From Chryseobacterium sp. POL2 (GTDB lineage Bacteria > Bacteroidota > Bacteroidia > Flavobacteriales > Weeksellaceae): DNA of 64,000 nucleotides. The notes under the pieces were generated by a model. The model was not told the origin of the DNA, ran no database searches, and saw only the letters and a program-made list of their open reading frames with translations. The stretch covers positions 930,001 to 994,000 of the forward strand of contig NZ_CP049298.1 in the NCBI RefSeq assembly GCF_011058315.1, written 5' to 3'. The position numbers were made by a program, and so were the translations under genes. Shown piece by piece: positions 35,839 to 47,804 of the stretch; the first letter of the stretch is position 1; every line of letters starts with the position of its first letter.

Positions 35839-35846
35839 CAAATGTA
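35839..35846 (-). promoter_or_regulatory. -7 box of the lipoprotein gene at 34929
   Basis: On the minus strand it reads TACATTTG, an exact TAnnTTTG match, directly after the queA terminator. Confidence 0.45.
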
Positions 35847-35853
35847 GTAAATA

Positions 35854-35886
35854 AAAATGCACAGCTTTTCTAAACTGTGCATTTTG
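35854..35886 (-). terminator. Terminator of queA
   Basis: The perfect 11-base arms AAAATGCACAG and CTGTGCATTTT are separated by 10 bases and followed on the minus strand by a T-rich stretch, 22 bases after the stop. Confidence 0.85.
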
Positions 35887-35907
35887 TATCAAATATGTGA
35901 CCAAATC

Positions 35908-36957
35908 TTACAAAATCAACATAGCGTCGCCGTAAGAATAGAATCTGTATTTTTCTTTAATCGCTTCCTCATAAGCGCGCATGATAAAATCGCGGTCTGC
36001 AAAAGCAGCAATCATCATCATCAATGTTGATTTTGGCGTATGGAAGTTTGTTATCATCGCACTAGCAACACCAAAATCATGTGGTGGATAGATAAATTTG
36101 TTCGTCCATCCATTAAAAGGTCCTATCTTACGATTTGACGAAACTGAAGTTTCTATAGCACGCATGGTTGTTGTCCCAACTGCACAAATTCTTCTTTTTT
36201 CCTCAACCGCTTTGTTAATGATATCCGCATTTTTTTGGTCGATGATAACTTCTTCGGATTCCATTTTATGTTTAGAAAGATCTTCCACCTCGATAGGGTT
36301 GAAAGTTCCTAAACCGACGTGAAGTGTAATTTCTGCAAAGTCAATACCTTTAATTTCTAAACGCTTCATCAAATGTTTTGAGAAGTGAAGTCCTGCCGTT
36401 GGCGCAGCAACAGCGCCTTCTACTTTTGCATAAATGGTTTGGTAACGCTCGGCATCTTCTGGCTCAACATCTCTTTTGATGTATTTCGGAAGTGGCGTTT
36501 CTCCAAGTTCATTCAGTTTAGTACGGAATTCTTCATAAGATCCATCGTATAAGAATCTCAAAGTTCTACCTCTAGAAGTGGTATTATCGATAACCTCAGC
36601 TACCAAAGATTCGTCTTCTGTAAAGAAGAGTTTGTTCCCGATTCTAATTTTTCTAGCGGGATCAACCAAAACATCCCAAACTCTGGTTTCTTTGTCCAGT
36701 TCTCTCAATAAGAAAACCTCAATTTTGGCACCAGTTTTTTCTTTGTTTCCGTATAGTCTTGCAGGAAAAACTTTAGTATTATTAAAAATAAACAAATCAT
36801 GTTCGTCAAAATAATCAATAACGTCTTTGAAAAGTTTATGCTCTATTGTTTGTGTTTTACGATCCAAAACCATCAATCTGGCTTCGTCACGATGTTCTGA
36901 TGGGTGTTCTGCCAATAGTTCTTCTGGCAAGTCGAAATTAAAATCTGAAGTTTTCAT
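35908..36957 (-). CDS. queA: S-adenosylmethionine:tRNA ribosyltransferase-isomerase
   Basis: The 349-residue enzyme transfers the ribosyl group of AdoMet to preQ1 in tRNA, giving epoxyqueuosine. Family blocks are [57 protein letters not shown] and [12 protein letters not shown]. Length is normal. It is a single-gene unit with a good promoter and terminator. Other queuosine genes are not in the window. Confidence 0.97.
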   Translation of the reverse strand: MKTSDFNFDLPEELLAEHPSEHRDEARLMVLDRKTQTIEHKLFKDVIDYFDEHDLFIFNNTKVFPARLYGNKEKTGAKIEVFLLRELDKETRVWDVLVDPARKIRIGNKLFFTEDESLVAEVIDNTTSRGRTLRFLYDGSYEEFRTKLNELGETPLPKYIKRDVEPEDAERYQTIYAKVEGAVAAPTAGLHFSKHLMKRLEIKGIDFAEITLHVGLGTFNPIEVEDLSKHKMESEEVIIDQKNADIINKAVEEKRRICAVGTTTMRAIETSVSSNRKIGPFNGWTNKFIYPPHDFGVASAMITNFHTPKSTLMMMIAAFADRDFIMRAYEEAIKEKYRFYSYGDAMLIL

Positions 36958-36999
36958 TTTTTTAAATTACGGTTTAAAAATTTGTGAATTATCGATTTG

Positions 37000-37029
37000 C
37001 AAAGATACAATATAAAAAAGCCTTTGTCA
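37000..37029 (-). promoter_or_regulatory. Promoter of queA
   Basis: On the minus strand TATCTTTG (37000-37007) is an exact -7 box, with a TTG about 20 bases further upstream that fits the Bacteroidota -33 element. Confidence 0.6.
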
Positions 37030-37098
37030 AGGGAACTAAGACTTATTAATATTTTTTAATAAATTTAAGTTAATAAAGAATAATTTATTTATTTTTAG

Positions 37099-39405
<2,307 letters not shown>

Positions 39406-39415
<10 letters not shown>

Positions 39416-40428
39416 ATTATATTATTGCTCAGTTTTTACCTGATGTCAACACCCAAAACATCACGCCACTCGGCAATGGATTGATACACCAGACTTTTCT
39501 TGTTGAAACGTCAGGAAAATCCTATGTGCTGCAACACATCAACGATTCCATTTTTGAAAAACCCGACGTTTTGGTAAGTAATCATCTGAAAGTCAATGAA
39601 AATTTAAAACTAAACAATTATAAATTAGCATTAGCAGAACCTATAAAAACTATCGATGGACAACTTGTTTTTGAAATCGAAAAGCAGTTTTGGCGTGTTA
39701 CAGAATTCATCAACGGAAGTATGACATATCAAAAAGTGCTTTCACCAGAGATGGCTTACAACGCATCTGAAGCACTGAGTTATTTTCATTATTGTATTAA
39801 TTCTGGGGACAAAGTTCAGTTGGAGGAAAGTATTCCTGGATTTACAAATTTTGAAAAGCGTTTTGATGATTTTTCGCAAGGAACAAAAAAAAACAAGCCT
39901 TCAAATCGACTTAAAAACTGTTTGGAAGAACTGATTTTTCTTCAAAAATATATGCATCTAGGAAAGCTTTGGATTGACCTTATCCATAATGGAATGCCCA
40001 ACAAAATTATTCATGCTGATCCAAAAATCAGTAATATTTTATTTGATTCCAACCAAAAAGCCATTGCAATTATCGATCTAGACACGGTACTTTCTGGCCC
40101 AATATTATATGATTTTGGAGATATGATTCGTTCTTTTACCAACCGTTTGGCAGAAGATGACATTAGTACAAATGATAATTTTGACCCCGAAATTTATCAT
40201 GCGGTCAAAGAAGGTTTTCTGAAACATTCCAAAGATATTTTAACAAATCTGGAGTTGGAACATTTGGATTATGCTGCAAAAATTGTTGTGCATGTTCAGG
40301 CCTTACGATTTTTGTTGGATTACTTAAAAGGTGATATCTATTATGATGTGAGCTACGAGGATCAAAATCTGAATCGAGCAAAAAACCAAATTAACCTTCT
40401 GAAGGCTTTAATAAAAATGGATGTTTGA
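39406..40428 (+). CDS. Phosphotransferase, N-acetylhexosamine 1-kinase (NahK)-like
   Basis: The 340-residue cytosolic kinase has the choline/aminoglycoside-kinase fold: GNGLIHQTFLV near the N-terminus, Brenner motif IIHADPKISNILFD, metal-binding IDLDTVLSGP and DFGDMIRS. Its length and motifs match bifidobacterial NahK and the Bacteroidota proteins once annotated mucin-desulfating MdsC. It would make GalNAc/GlcNAc-1-phosphate. The start overlaps the previous stop by 10 bases, and the 3' end overlaps the convergent glycosylase gene by 38 bases. The substrate is inferred. Confidence 0.8.
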
Positions 40429-40900
40429 TTTGCTTCCAAATTTCGAATTTATTTTGAAATGGAATTGTATGCAAAGGACTTGTGGAAGGCAACGCAACAA
40501 TTGGTATTGCAAAGTTTTTTCCTAAAATTTTAATTAGATTTTTATATGATTTTTGACCATTGCAAGCTATCATTTTGATGTTAGGATAATCTTCCAGAAG
40601 TCGCAAAATATCGTTGGCGTTTTCATTTTTTATTTCAGAATCTAGGCTGCCTTTACGCTCGCAACTGTCGATAACATCCCAAAGTGCGATTTTATGCTTC
40701 TTAAGAATTTCAAGTTTTTCTTGGTAATCGTCTGTGACATTTTCTGCAAATAATTCAAAAATAATTTTCCAAAATACATTTTGTGGATGTCCATAATACT
40801 CTTGTTTTTCTAAAGATTTGACACCTGGAATTGAACCTAAAATAAGGACCTCGCTAGATTCGTCTATTATTGGAGCAAAAGAGAAAATTCGGTTTGACAT
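40391..40900 (-). CDS. DNA-deoxyinosine (hypoxanthine) glycosylase, UDG superfamily
   Basis: The 169-residue protein has the family-6 uracil/hypoxanthine glycosylase motifs VLILGSIPGVKSLEKQEYYG, HPQNVFWKII and LPSTSPLHT. It should remove hypoxanthine formed by adenine deamination. Residue blocks match the mismatch-specific glycosylase subgroup. It is 2 bases upstream (in transcription order, after) of dacB on the same strand, so the two may be cotranscribed. The 3' end overlaps the kinase gene on the opposite strand. Confidence 0.88.
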   Translation of the reverse strand: MSNRIFSFAPIIDESSEVLILGSIPGVKSLEKQEYYGHPQNVFWKIIFELFAENVTDDYQEKLEILKKHKIALWDVIDSCERKGSLDSEIKNENANDILRLLEDYPNIKMIACNGQKSYKNLIKILGKNFAIPIVALPSTSPLHTIPFQNKFEIWKQIKHPFLLKPSEG

Positions 40901-40902
40901 AT

Positions 40903-42276
40903 TTATTTCAAATTATCTAAAACCTTGAACAAAGCTTGACTGATATCTGCGCTTTGATAGTTGTTAAGAATAATCGAAAAGACGTATTTTTTGCCAGATT
41001 TCGACGTATGATAACCGGCAAAAGATTTTATATTTCGGATGGTTCCGCTCTTCATCTTCATAGCATTTTGTGTTGGAAATCCGTCGAAATAGTCAGAAAA
41101 CCAAGGCTGTTTTTGCGCATACAAAAGTGCCTGCACTTCGGCTTTGGCAGAAACGTAATTCTGAGGTGAAAGTCCGCTTCCATCAGCAAAATTAATCATA
41201 GACGCATTGATGCCTTTTGACTTCCAAAAATCTTTCAAAAACTGAACGCCCACTTTGTAAGACGAATTTCCCTTTTTCTCTTTGGCCATCGTTTTTACAA
41301 ATGTTTCCCCATAAAAATTGATGCTTTTTCTTAGAAACCAATAGACCATTTTGTCCAATGTTGGCGATTGGTATTCGAAGAAGTTATTTTTTTCAGGATA
41401 AGAAGTCATTTTCTTTCCAGAAAGTTGATTGTTGTAATAGGTTTCTACATTTCCGCGGACAGCAATATTTTTAGAATTTAAAAAAGATTTGACCTCCACG
41501 CCCAATTGCAAAGGCGGATTGGGCACCGATCCCGAAACCGTCATCGCTTTCCCTGCTGGCAAACTTCCATTAATTAAAGCAACATCCGAATGTGGTGCGG
41601 TAAAAATCAAACTCTGATCCGACGATCCAGAAGCTTTGAGCTCGTTAATCCATTTAACATTTTCCAAATCGTAAGAAAAACTTTTGAACTGCGTGCCATT
41701 GGTATTGATATCAAACTGATTTTCGCGCCAATTGATTCCCCAAGTTCCAGCACCATAATAATTCCCGATATCATCCCAAGGCCATCCGCCTGGCACCGAC
41801 TGAAAATCGAAATACGAATCGTCAATTATAATATTTCCAGTAATAGACTTGATGTTTTTTTGTTGCAAAGCTTGAAGAAGTTTTTCTTTAAACTTTTCGG
41901 GTTTGTAATCTTCATAGCGCCAACTTCCAAGCGTTGGATCGCCGTTTGAGCTTATCCAAAGGTCGCCTTCCAAAATGCCATTTTTAATCTGCCCAGAATA
42001 ACTTGCCGTCGTTGTATAGAGGTAATCTTTTCCCAAGGTTTCTAATGCTGCCGCCGCAGTAAAAATCTTCTGCGTACTTGCTGTCGAAAGCCCCTTATTG
42101 GGCTGATATTCGTACACCAAGTTTCCATTGTCATCGGTAACATAAAACGATAAATTTGCAGAATATGCACCTGTAGAATTGAGAAGTTTTTGTGTGGATT
42201 GATCCAATTGATTGGCGACATTTTGAGAAAATAGTAGTTGTGACCCTACAACGAAGGCTAAGAAAATCCTTTTCAT
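40903..42276 (-). CDS. dacB: D-alanyl-D-alanine carboxypeptidase/endopeptidase (PBP4)
   Basis: The 457-residue periplasmic protein trims and cleaves peptidoglycan cross-links. A signal peptide (LAFVVGSQLLFSQN) is followed by the SxxK active site STQK in STASTQKIFTAAA, the SxN motif in GSGLSPQN and the KTG equivalent KSG in MKSGTIRN. The long insertion between SxxK and SxN is typical of PBP4. An exact -7 box sits 19 bases upstream. Confidence 0.94.
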   Translation of the reverse strand: MKRIFLAFVVGSQLLFSQNVANQLDQSTQKLLNSTGAYSANLSFYVTDDNGNLVYEYQPNKGLSTASTQKIFTAAAALETLGKDYLYTTTASYSGQIKNGILEGDLWISSNGDPTLGSWRYEDYKPEKFKEKLLQALQQKNIKSITGNIIIDDSYFDFQSVPGGWPWDDIGNYYGAGTWGINWRENQFDINTNGTQFKSFSYDLENVKWINELKASGSSDQSLIFTAPHSDVALINGSLPAGKAMTVSGSVPNPPLQLGVEVKSFLNSKNIAVRGNVETYYNNQLSGKKMTSYPEKNNFFEYQSPTLDKMVYWFLRKSINFYGETFVKTMAKEKKGNSSYKVGVQFLKDFWKSKGINASMINFADGSGLSPQNYVSAKAEVQALLYAQKQPWFSDYFDGFPTQNAMKMKSGTIRNIKSFAGYHTSKSGKKYVFSIILNNYQSADISQALFKVLDNLK

Positions 42277-42294
42277 TATAAAACTTTATAAAGT

Positions 42295-42302
42295 CAAATA
42301 TA
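42295..42302 (-). promoter_or_regulatory. -7 box of dacB
   Basis: On the minus strand it reads TATATTTG, an exact TAnnTTTG match. Confidence 0.55.
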
Positions 42303-42381
42303 AGGAATCATCTATAGAACTAGAATTTTAGAAACAATTTATTATATGATGTTTTTCAAAACGCTTTTTTTTCAACAAAAA

Positions 42382-42485
42382 AAGAGGCTGTCTCAAAAGG
42401 TAAACCAATACTCTGAGAATCTTCTAAATGACAAAATTTGTCAGACAGGAGTCCGAGAGATGGGGTACTTTTGAGACAGCCTCTT
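42382..42485. repeat. 104-bp element with perfect 18-bp terminal inverted repeats (MITE-like)
   Basis: The ends AAGAGGCTGTCTCAAAAG (42382-42399) and its exact complement (42468-42485) bracket 68 bases with an inner palindrome GACAAA-A-TTTGTC. There is no coding potential. The ends resemble transposon tips of the kind I recall for Bacteroidota insertion sequences, so this may be a non-autonomous element. No clear target duplication is visible, and a long hairpin terminator is the alternative. Confidence 0.55.
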
Positions 42486-42564
42486 GGTAATTTTTATCTA
42501 AAAAACTTTTATTAGTTTTTGATGATTTTAAACTGAATTAAATAATTAAAAAACTTTTTTTGAT

Positions 42565-43244
42565 CTAATAATACTTTACACTCATCCTTATAAAAGCATA
42601 AGAAGGAATACACAATAAACTTTCCCTGTAAATAATAACAGCAGCAATTCTAATTGGCGCTCCTGTAGGCGAATGAATACCCTTCATGTTATTTTTAAAA
42701 TAATGTAAAACAGCATTAGCATTATTATTTGTCATATAACGAGAAGCAACCCCATCTGCCCAAAGTCCATAGCCTGTACTTGGATCGTCTCCCATTGTAA
42801 ACTCTACAGTTTCTAGTGGTACTCCATCTATCTTAAAAGCATTAAATTCATTTATTTCATCATATCCAGAAAATTGTCCAAATCTTTGTATCGATTCGGC
42901 ACTAGAACTTCCAGAAATATAAGCACCTTTTCTAAGTAAAAAAGCACTAATACTTAAACACTGCTTATTATTCGAAGGACAATTATTAACATTATCATAC
43001 TTAGACACATTAAAATCATCATAATAAGGTAATGTAGGATTCAAGTCTAGAGAAACCGATGAACCCTCTCCACATTTTAAAGATGAATTAGATATTGCTT
43101 GCATAGAAAAAGCTTGTGATTTTTTTTGAACTTTTTCAATTTTATTTCCAGCATCGGCTGAAGATACAACATCATTATCTTCCACTCTATCGCAAGAGTA
43201 AAAAAATCCAAACATAATTGAAGATAAAAGTAATTTTTAATCAT
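42565..43244 (-). CDS. Small lipoprotein of unknown function, probable frameshift in the signal peptide
   Basis: The intact frame from 43215 gives 216 residues starting MFGFFYSCDRVED, too short before the Cys for a signal peptide. An ATG at 43244 lies in another frame. One extra A in the run at 43234-43238 (T5 on the plus strand) would give MIKKLLLSSIMFGFFYSCDR, a perfect lipoprotein signal with lipobox FYSC. I therefore place the true start at 43244 and call a one-base loss. The mature part is a Ser/Asn-rich secreted domain with no known relative. It shares no gene neighbourhood logic with pruA. Confidence 0.65.
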
Positions 43245-43405
43245 AGATTTAAATTTTGTAAATTAATTCGGTGCTGAAATAGATATTTTATCTAGAAATC
43301 AAAAGGTAAAATCGAAATTCTTTGAAAATTTAACAACAAAACCACACTTAAGATACTTCTATTAAAGTATCGATGTTTTAATTTTTTCTTTAATTAAATA
43401 TTGAA

Positions 43406-43413
43406 TAAATTTG
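43406..43413 (+). promoter_or_regulatory. -7 box of pruA
   Basis: TAAATTTG is an exact TAnnTTTG match 36 bases upstream of the ATG. Confidence 0.55.
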
Positions 43414-43449
43414 TAGGAACTTAAATTTTTAATATTAAATACTACAAAT

Positions 43450-45075
43450 ATGTCTAAAGCAATTTCACAAGTTCCTATTGCTATTAACGAACCTGTTAAT
43501 TCCTATGAACCTGGATCTAAAGAAGTAAAAAGTCTTATCGCAACCTACAAAAAAATGTGGGATCAAAAGATTGAAATCCCAATGGTTATCGATGGCAAAG
43601 AGGTTACAACTGGTAAACATGTAAAATTACAATCGCCACAAGACCATCAACACGATTTTGGTTTTTATCATCAAGGTGATATGTCGCATGTTGACCAGGC
43701 TATCGACTCTGCTTTGGCAGCAAAAGACAAATGGAATGCTTTGGGTTGGGAACAAAGAGTTTCTATCTTCTTAAAAGCCGCTGACCTTATCGCTGGTCCA
43801 TACAGAGACACCATCAATGCTGCGACAATGATAGGTCAGTCAAAAAACGTTCATCAAGCTGAAATAGATGCGGCGTGCGAGTTTATCGATTTCTTGAGAT
43901 TTAATGCAGAGTTTATGACAGAAATGTATGCTGAACAGCCCATTTCGGATAATGGCATTTGGAATCGCGTAGAATACAGACCACTAGAAGGATTTTGTTT
44001 TGCCGTAACGCCGTTTAACTTTACAGCAATCTCTGGTAATTTACCTGCTTGTATGGCCATGATGGGAAATGTTGTGGTTTGGAAACCTTCTGACAAACAA
44101 ATCTACTCTGCTAAAGTGATTATGGATGTATTAACAGAAGCTGGACTTCCTGCGGGGGTTATCAATATGATCTTTACAGACGGGAAAGAAACTGCTGAAA
44201 AAGTAATGGCTCACAAAGATTTTGCAGGCTTACACTTTACAGGTTCTACAAAGGTTTTCCAAGGTATGTGGAAAATGATTGGCGATAACATCCATAACTA
44301 CAGAACTTACCCAAGAATCGTGGGAGAAACTGGTGGTAAAGATTTTGTAATTGCACATCCTTCTGCCAATGTTGAAGCTGTAGCAACGGCTTTGGTAAGA
44401 GGTTCTTTCGAATATCAAGGTCAAAAATGTTCTGCGGCATCTAGAGCTTATATTCCTAAATCACTTTGGAACGATATTAAAAAAGTAATGGAAAACCAAA
44501 TGTCAACAATTAAAGTTGGTTCTCCTGAAGATCCTTCCAATTTTGTAAATGCGGTGATCGATAAAAATTCTTTCGAAAAATGTAAAGGTTATATCGACAG
44601 AGCCAATGCATCTAGCGAAGCCAAGGTTGTTATCGGTGGTACATATGACGATGCTAAAGGTTGGTTTGTTCATCCAACTGTTATCGAAACGAGCAATCCT
44701 CAATACGAAAGTATGATTGAAGAAATCTTCGGTCCTATCCTTTCCATCTACGTTTACGAAGATGATAAATGGGCAGAAACTTTAAAATTGGTGGATTCTT
44801 CTTCGCCATATTCTTTGACAGGATCTGTATTTTCACAATGTCGCTATGCAATTGACGAGGCTTATAAAGCTTTAGAAAATGCTTCTGGTAATTTCTACAT
44901 CAATGACAAACCAACTGGAGCCGTTGTTGGTCAACAGCCATTCGGTGGTGGTAGAGCTTCTGGAACAAATGATAAAGCGGGTTCTAAAATGAATCTTCTA
45001 CGTTGGGTATCTGTACGTAGTATAAAAGAAACATTTGTTTCTCCAAAAGATTATAAATATCCATATCTAGGCTAA
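43450..45075 (+). CDS. pruA: L-glutamate gamma-semialdehyde (P5C) dehydrogenase
   Basis: The 541-residue NAD-dependent enzyme oxidises glutamate semialdehyde from proline degradation to glutamate. The fold is ALDH4A1-like: TPFNFTAISGNLP, the catalytic Glu in IVGETGGKDF and the nucleophile Cys in YQGQKCSAASR, with QQPFGGGRASGTNDKAG near the end. Proline dehydrogenase (putA/prodh) is not in the window. The gene stands alone with its own promoter and a very strong terminator. Confidence 0.97.
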   Translation: MSKAISQVPIAINEPVNSYEPGSKEVKSLIATYKKMWDQKIEIPMVIDGKEVTTGKHVKLQSPQDHQHDFGFYHQGDMSHVDQAIDSALAAKDKWNALGWEQRVSIFLKAADLIAGPYRDTINAATMIGQSKNVHQAEIDAACEFIDFLRFNAEFMTEMYAEQPISDNGIWNRVEYRPLEGFCFAVTPFNFTAISGNLPACMAMMGNVVVWKPSDKQIYSAKVIMDVLTEAGLPAGVINMIFTDGKETAEKVMAHKDFAGLHFTGSTKVFQGMWKMIGDNIHNYRTYPRIVGETGGKDFVIAHPSANVEAVATALVRGSFEYQGQKCSAASRAYIPKSLWNDIKKVMENQMSTIKVGSPEDPSNFVNAVIDKNSFEKCKGYIDRANASSEAKVVIGGTYDDAKGWFVHPTVIETSNPQYESMIEEIFGPILSIYVYEDDKWAETLKLVDSSSPYSLTGSVFSQCRYAIDEAYKALENASGNFYINDKPTGAVVGQQPFGGGRASGTNDKAGSKMNLLRWVSVRSIKETFVSPKDYKYPYLG

Positions 45076-45082
45076 TATAAAA

Positions 45083-45135
45083 TGTTTTAAATAAAATCGG
45101 CGGGCTCAAAGAGCCCGCCGATTTTATTTAAAACA
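45083..45135. terminator. Very long perfect hairpin terminator (25-base arms)
   Basis: The arms at 45083-45107 and 45111-45135 are perfectly complementary over 25 bases with an AAA loop. The core is GGCGGGCTC/GAGCCCGCC, edged by A- and T-rich steps. It lies between convergent pruA and the lipoprotein gene and can stop both. Confidence 0.88.
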
Positions 45136-45148
45136 AACCTCCTTAGTA

Positions 45149-45835
45149 TCATCTATGCTGTATAGATCGAACAGATTTTCCATTATCATAATCATCAATA
45201 TTAACGTTCCAAAATTTTGCTACGGCTGCATCGATAGCCTGTTGTGTCGGTTTATCATTTTGTTCGGTATTATTATAATTGTCATAAGCCCAAACAACAG
45301 CATTATCCGCTTCAACACGTTTTGGCAAAGCGTTCAAAATAGCATTGTTGGCAGATTGTTTTATTTTATTAATGCTATAATCTATATAAGTTAGTTTTGT
45401 ATTTTTAGAAATGTCCAAACTTGTTAATTCATTTTTATACAAGTCAAGATTATCAAGTTCTATTGCATTTTTCACATCAATACTAGCTATTTTCATATTA
45501 TTAGCCTCAAATTTCGTAATACTGTTAGCATTGGGCGCGTAGATTTTAATTTCTTTTCCTTTTACTTTGGAAGAAATTTTAATCTCATTACTATTTGACG
45601 GTTTTTCATATTTAATCTTTTTACCATCTCCAAAATCAACCTCAACATAATCTTTTGAGTTGATGTCAAAATCTATAATTTCTTCATTAGCTAAATTGCT
45701 TACAAAACTAATTTTTGCAAGACTAGAATCATTTGGATTAAAAGGATTATCATCGTCATCATCGCGACAAGACATCATGCTAACTCCCAACACAAACAAG
45801 AATAGCAGATAAATAATTCTGTTACTTTTTTTCAT
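45149..45835 (-). CDS. Lipoprotein with leucine-rich-repeat-like segment
   Basis: The 228-residue product has a lipoprotein signal (VSMMSC, C23) followed by the acidic tether RDDDDDNPFNPND. This resembles the acidic lipoprotein export signal that places lipoproteins on the outer surface in Bacteroidota. The middle (about 105-165) has degenerate leucine-rich repeats such as ELDNLDLYKNELTSLDIS. A ligand-binding surface role is likely, but the partner is unknown. It is convergent with pruA. The 238 bases between this gene and prfC are AT-rich and hold only the prfC terminator. Confidence 0.8.
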   Translation of the reverse strand: MKKSNRIIYLLFLFVLGVSMMSCRDDDDDNPFNPNDSSLAKISFVSNLANEEIIDFDINSKDYVEVDFGDGKKIKYEKPSNSNEIKISSKVKGKEIKIYAPNANSITKFEANNMKIASIDVKNAIELDNLDLYKNELTSLDISKNTKLTYIDYSINKIKQSANNAILNALPKRVEADNAVVWAYDNYNNTEQNDKPTQQAIDAAVAKFWNVNIDDYDNGKSVRSIQHR

Positions 45836-46018
45836 TACTTTTTTATTTTTAGTTACTGAATGATAACAAAATCATGTTATGTATTATTATTTATTTTGTT
45901 CTATTTTATAATAATTTAAAAAATTTTATGAATTTTTAACAACAAAAACCATTAGTCCTTTTAATATAATTTTTGACTTTAAAACAATATTTTTTTGATA
46001 AATTCTTTTCTAAATCAT

Positions 46019-46049
46019 AAAAAAACCAACCTGTTTTACAAGTTGGTTT
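46019..46049 (-). terminator. Terminator of prfC
   Basis: The arms AACCAAC and GTTGGTT with a 11-base loop are followed on the minus strand by T6. Confidence 0.75.
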
Positions 46050-46073
46050 AATATATTTAAAAATGTAAACTTC

Positions 46074-47669
46074 TTAATCTTGATGTCTAAACTCACTAAT
46101 AAAGTGAAGTTTTACATTTGGGAACTTTTCCTGCGTCATGTGAATTGTAAATGACGAATCCGCTAAAAACACCAATTGATCATATTTATCTTTCGCCAAG
46201 AAACGCTGTTTCAATCTTGCAAACTCCTGGAATTCCGCAGACTTTTCATCCGCTTCTACCCAACAAGCTTTGTGAATCGAGATAGGCTCATACGTACATT
46301 TTGCGCCATATTCGTGCTCCAGACGATATTGGATAACTTCAAACTGAAGTGCTCCAACGGTACCGATGATTTTACGACCATTCATCTCCATAACGAATAA
46401 TTGTGCCACGCCTTCGTCCATCAACTGGTCAATACCTTTAGCCAATTGCTTAGCTTTAAGAGGATCATCATTGTTAATAAATCTGAAATGCTCTGGCGAG
46501 AAACTCGGAATTCCTTTGAAACTTAATTTTTCTCCCGAAGTTAATGTATCACCAATGCGGAAGTTACCCGTATCGTGCAATCCTACAATATCGCCAGGAT
46601 AACTCTCCTCAACAACTTCTTTTTTATCTGCAAAAAAAGCATTAGGTGAAGAAAATTTCAACTTTTTACCTTCTCTTACTAAAAGATAATTTTCATTTCT
46701 CTTAAAAGTTCCTGACACAATTTTCACGAAGGCCAAACGATCACGGTGCTTCGGATCCATATTCGCGTGGATTTTGAACACAAAACCTGTAAAGTTTTTT
46801 TCCTCTGGCTTTACAATTCTTTGGTCAGATTCTTTTGGTTGTGGCATTGGTGCAATCTCGATAAAAGCATCCAAAAGCTCACGAACGCCAAAATTATTTA
46901 ATGCTGAACCAAAAAATACAGGTTGCTGGTTGCCGTTGATGTATGCCTCGCGATCAAAAGCAGGATATACAGATTCTATAAGCTCCAACTCTTCACGAAG
47001 TTGAGCAGCGGCTTTGGCACCAATCATTCCGTCAATTTTCGGATCATTAATATCTTCAAATTTTACCGTGTCGCCTACCTTTTGCTTTTTTTCTTCTAAA
47101 AACAACTGAATATTGTTTTCCCAAATATTATAAATCCCCTGGAAGTCGCTACCCATACCAATTGGTAAAGATAATGGTACAACATTAAGACCTAGTTTTT
47201 GTTCCACTTCGTCCAAAAGGTCAAAAGCATCTTTCCCTTCTCTATCCAACTTGTTGATAAATACCAACATTGGAATATTTCTCATTTGACAAACCTTAAC
47301 CAATTTTTCAGTTTGTTCCTCCACACCTTTTGCAACATCGACAACAACAATTACAGAATCTACCGCCGTCAATGTACGGTATGTATCTTCCGCAAAATCT
47401 TTGTGACCAGGCGTATCGAGAATATTAATCTTATGATCTTTATACTCGAATGCCAAAACCGAAGTCGCCACCGAGATTCCTCTTTGGCGTTCTATTTCCA
47501 TAAAGTCGGAGGTTGCTCCTTTTTTTATCTTGTTGGACTTCACCGCACCCGCTTCTTGAATTGCTCCTCCGAAAAGAAGCAGTTTCTCTGTCAAAGTCGT
47601 TTTTCCGGCATCCGGGTGGGCAATAATCCCAAATGTTTTTCTTTTGCTAATTTCTTGTTCTAAAGACAT
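46074..47669 (-). CDS. prfC: Peptide chain release factor 3
   Basis: The 531-residue translational GTPase recycles RF1/RF2 after peptide release. G motifs are AHPDAGKTTLTEKLL (G1), RGISVATSV (G2), DTPGHKDFAED (G3) and NKLDREGKD (G4). Domains II and III follow. It is monocistronic, divergent from mtgA. Confidence 0.97.
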   Translation of the reverse strand: MSLEQEISKRKTFGIIAHPDAGKTTLTEKLLLFGGAIQEAGAVKSNKIKKGATSDFMEIERQRGISVATSVLAFEYKDHKINILDTPGHKDFAEDTYRTLTAVDSVIVVVDVAKGVEEQTEKLVKVCQMRNIPMLVFINKLDREGKDAFDLLDEVEQKLGLNVVPLSLPIGMGSDFQGIYNIWENNIQLFLEEKKQKVGDTVKFEDINDPKIDGMIGAKAAAQLREELELIESVYPAFDREAYINGNQQPVFFGSALNNFGVRELLDAFIEIAPMPQPKESDQRIVKPEEKNFTGFVFKIHANMDPKHRDRLAFVKIVSGTFKRNENYLLVREGKKLKFSSPNAFFADKKEVVEESYPGDIVGLHDTGNFRIGDTLTSGEKLSFKGIPSFSPEHFRFINNDDPLKAKQLAKGIDQLMDEGVAQLFVMEMNGRKIIGTVGALQFEVIQYRLEHEYGAKCTYEPISIHKACWVEADEKSAEFQEFARLKQRFLAKDKYDQLVFLADSSFTIHMTQEKFPNVKLHFISEFRHQD

Positions 47670-47777
47670 AATAAAAATTGAGATTGCAAAAATCGTGATT
47701 TTTATTTAAAAACTAAAATTAGATTCTGTAAGAATTTTTCTTGACATTTTATCATTTGGAAATATTGAAAATGTGAT

Positions 47778-47785
47778 TACTTTTG
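47778..47785 (+). promoter_or_regulatory. -7 box of mtgA
   Basis: TACTTTTG is an exact TAnnTTTG match 19 bases upstream of the ATG at 47805. Confidence 0.55.
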
Positions 47786-47804
47786 TGCACGAAAACAGTA
47801 TTCA

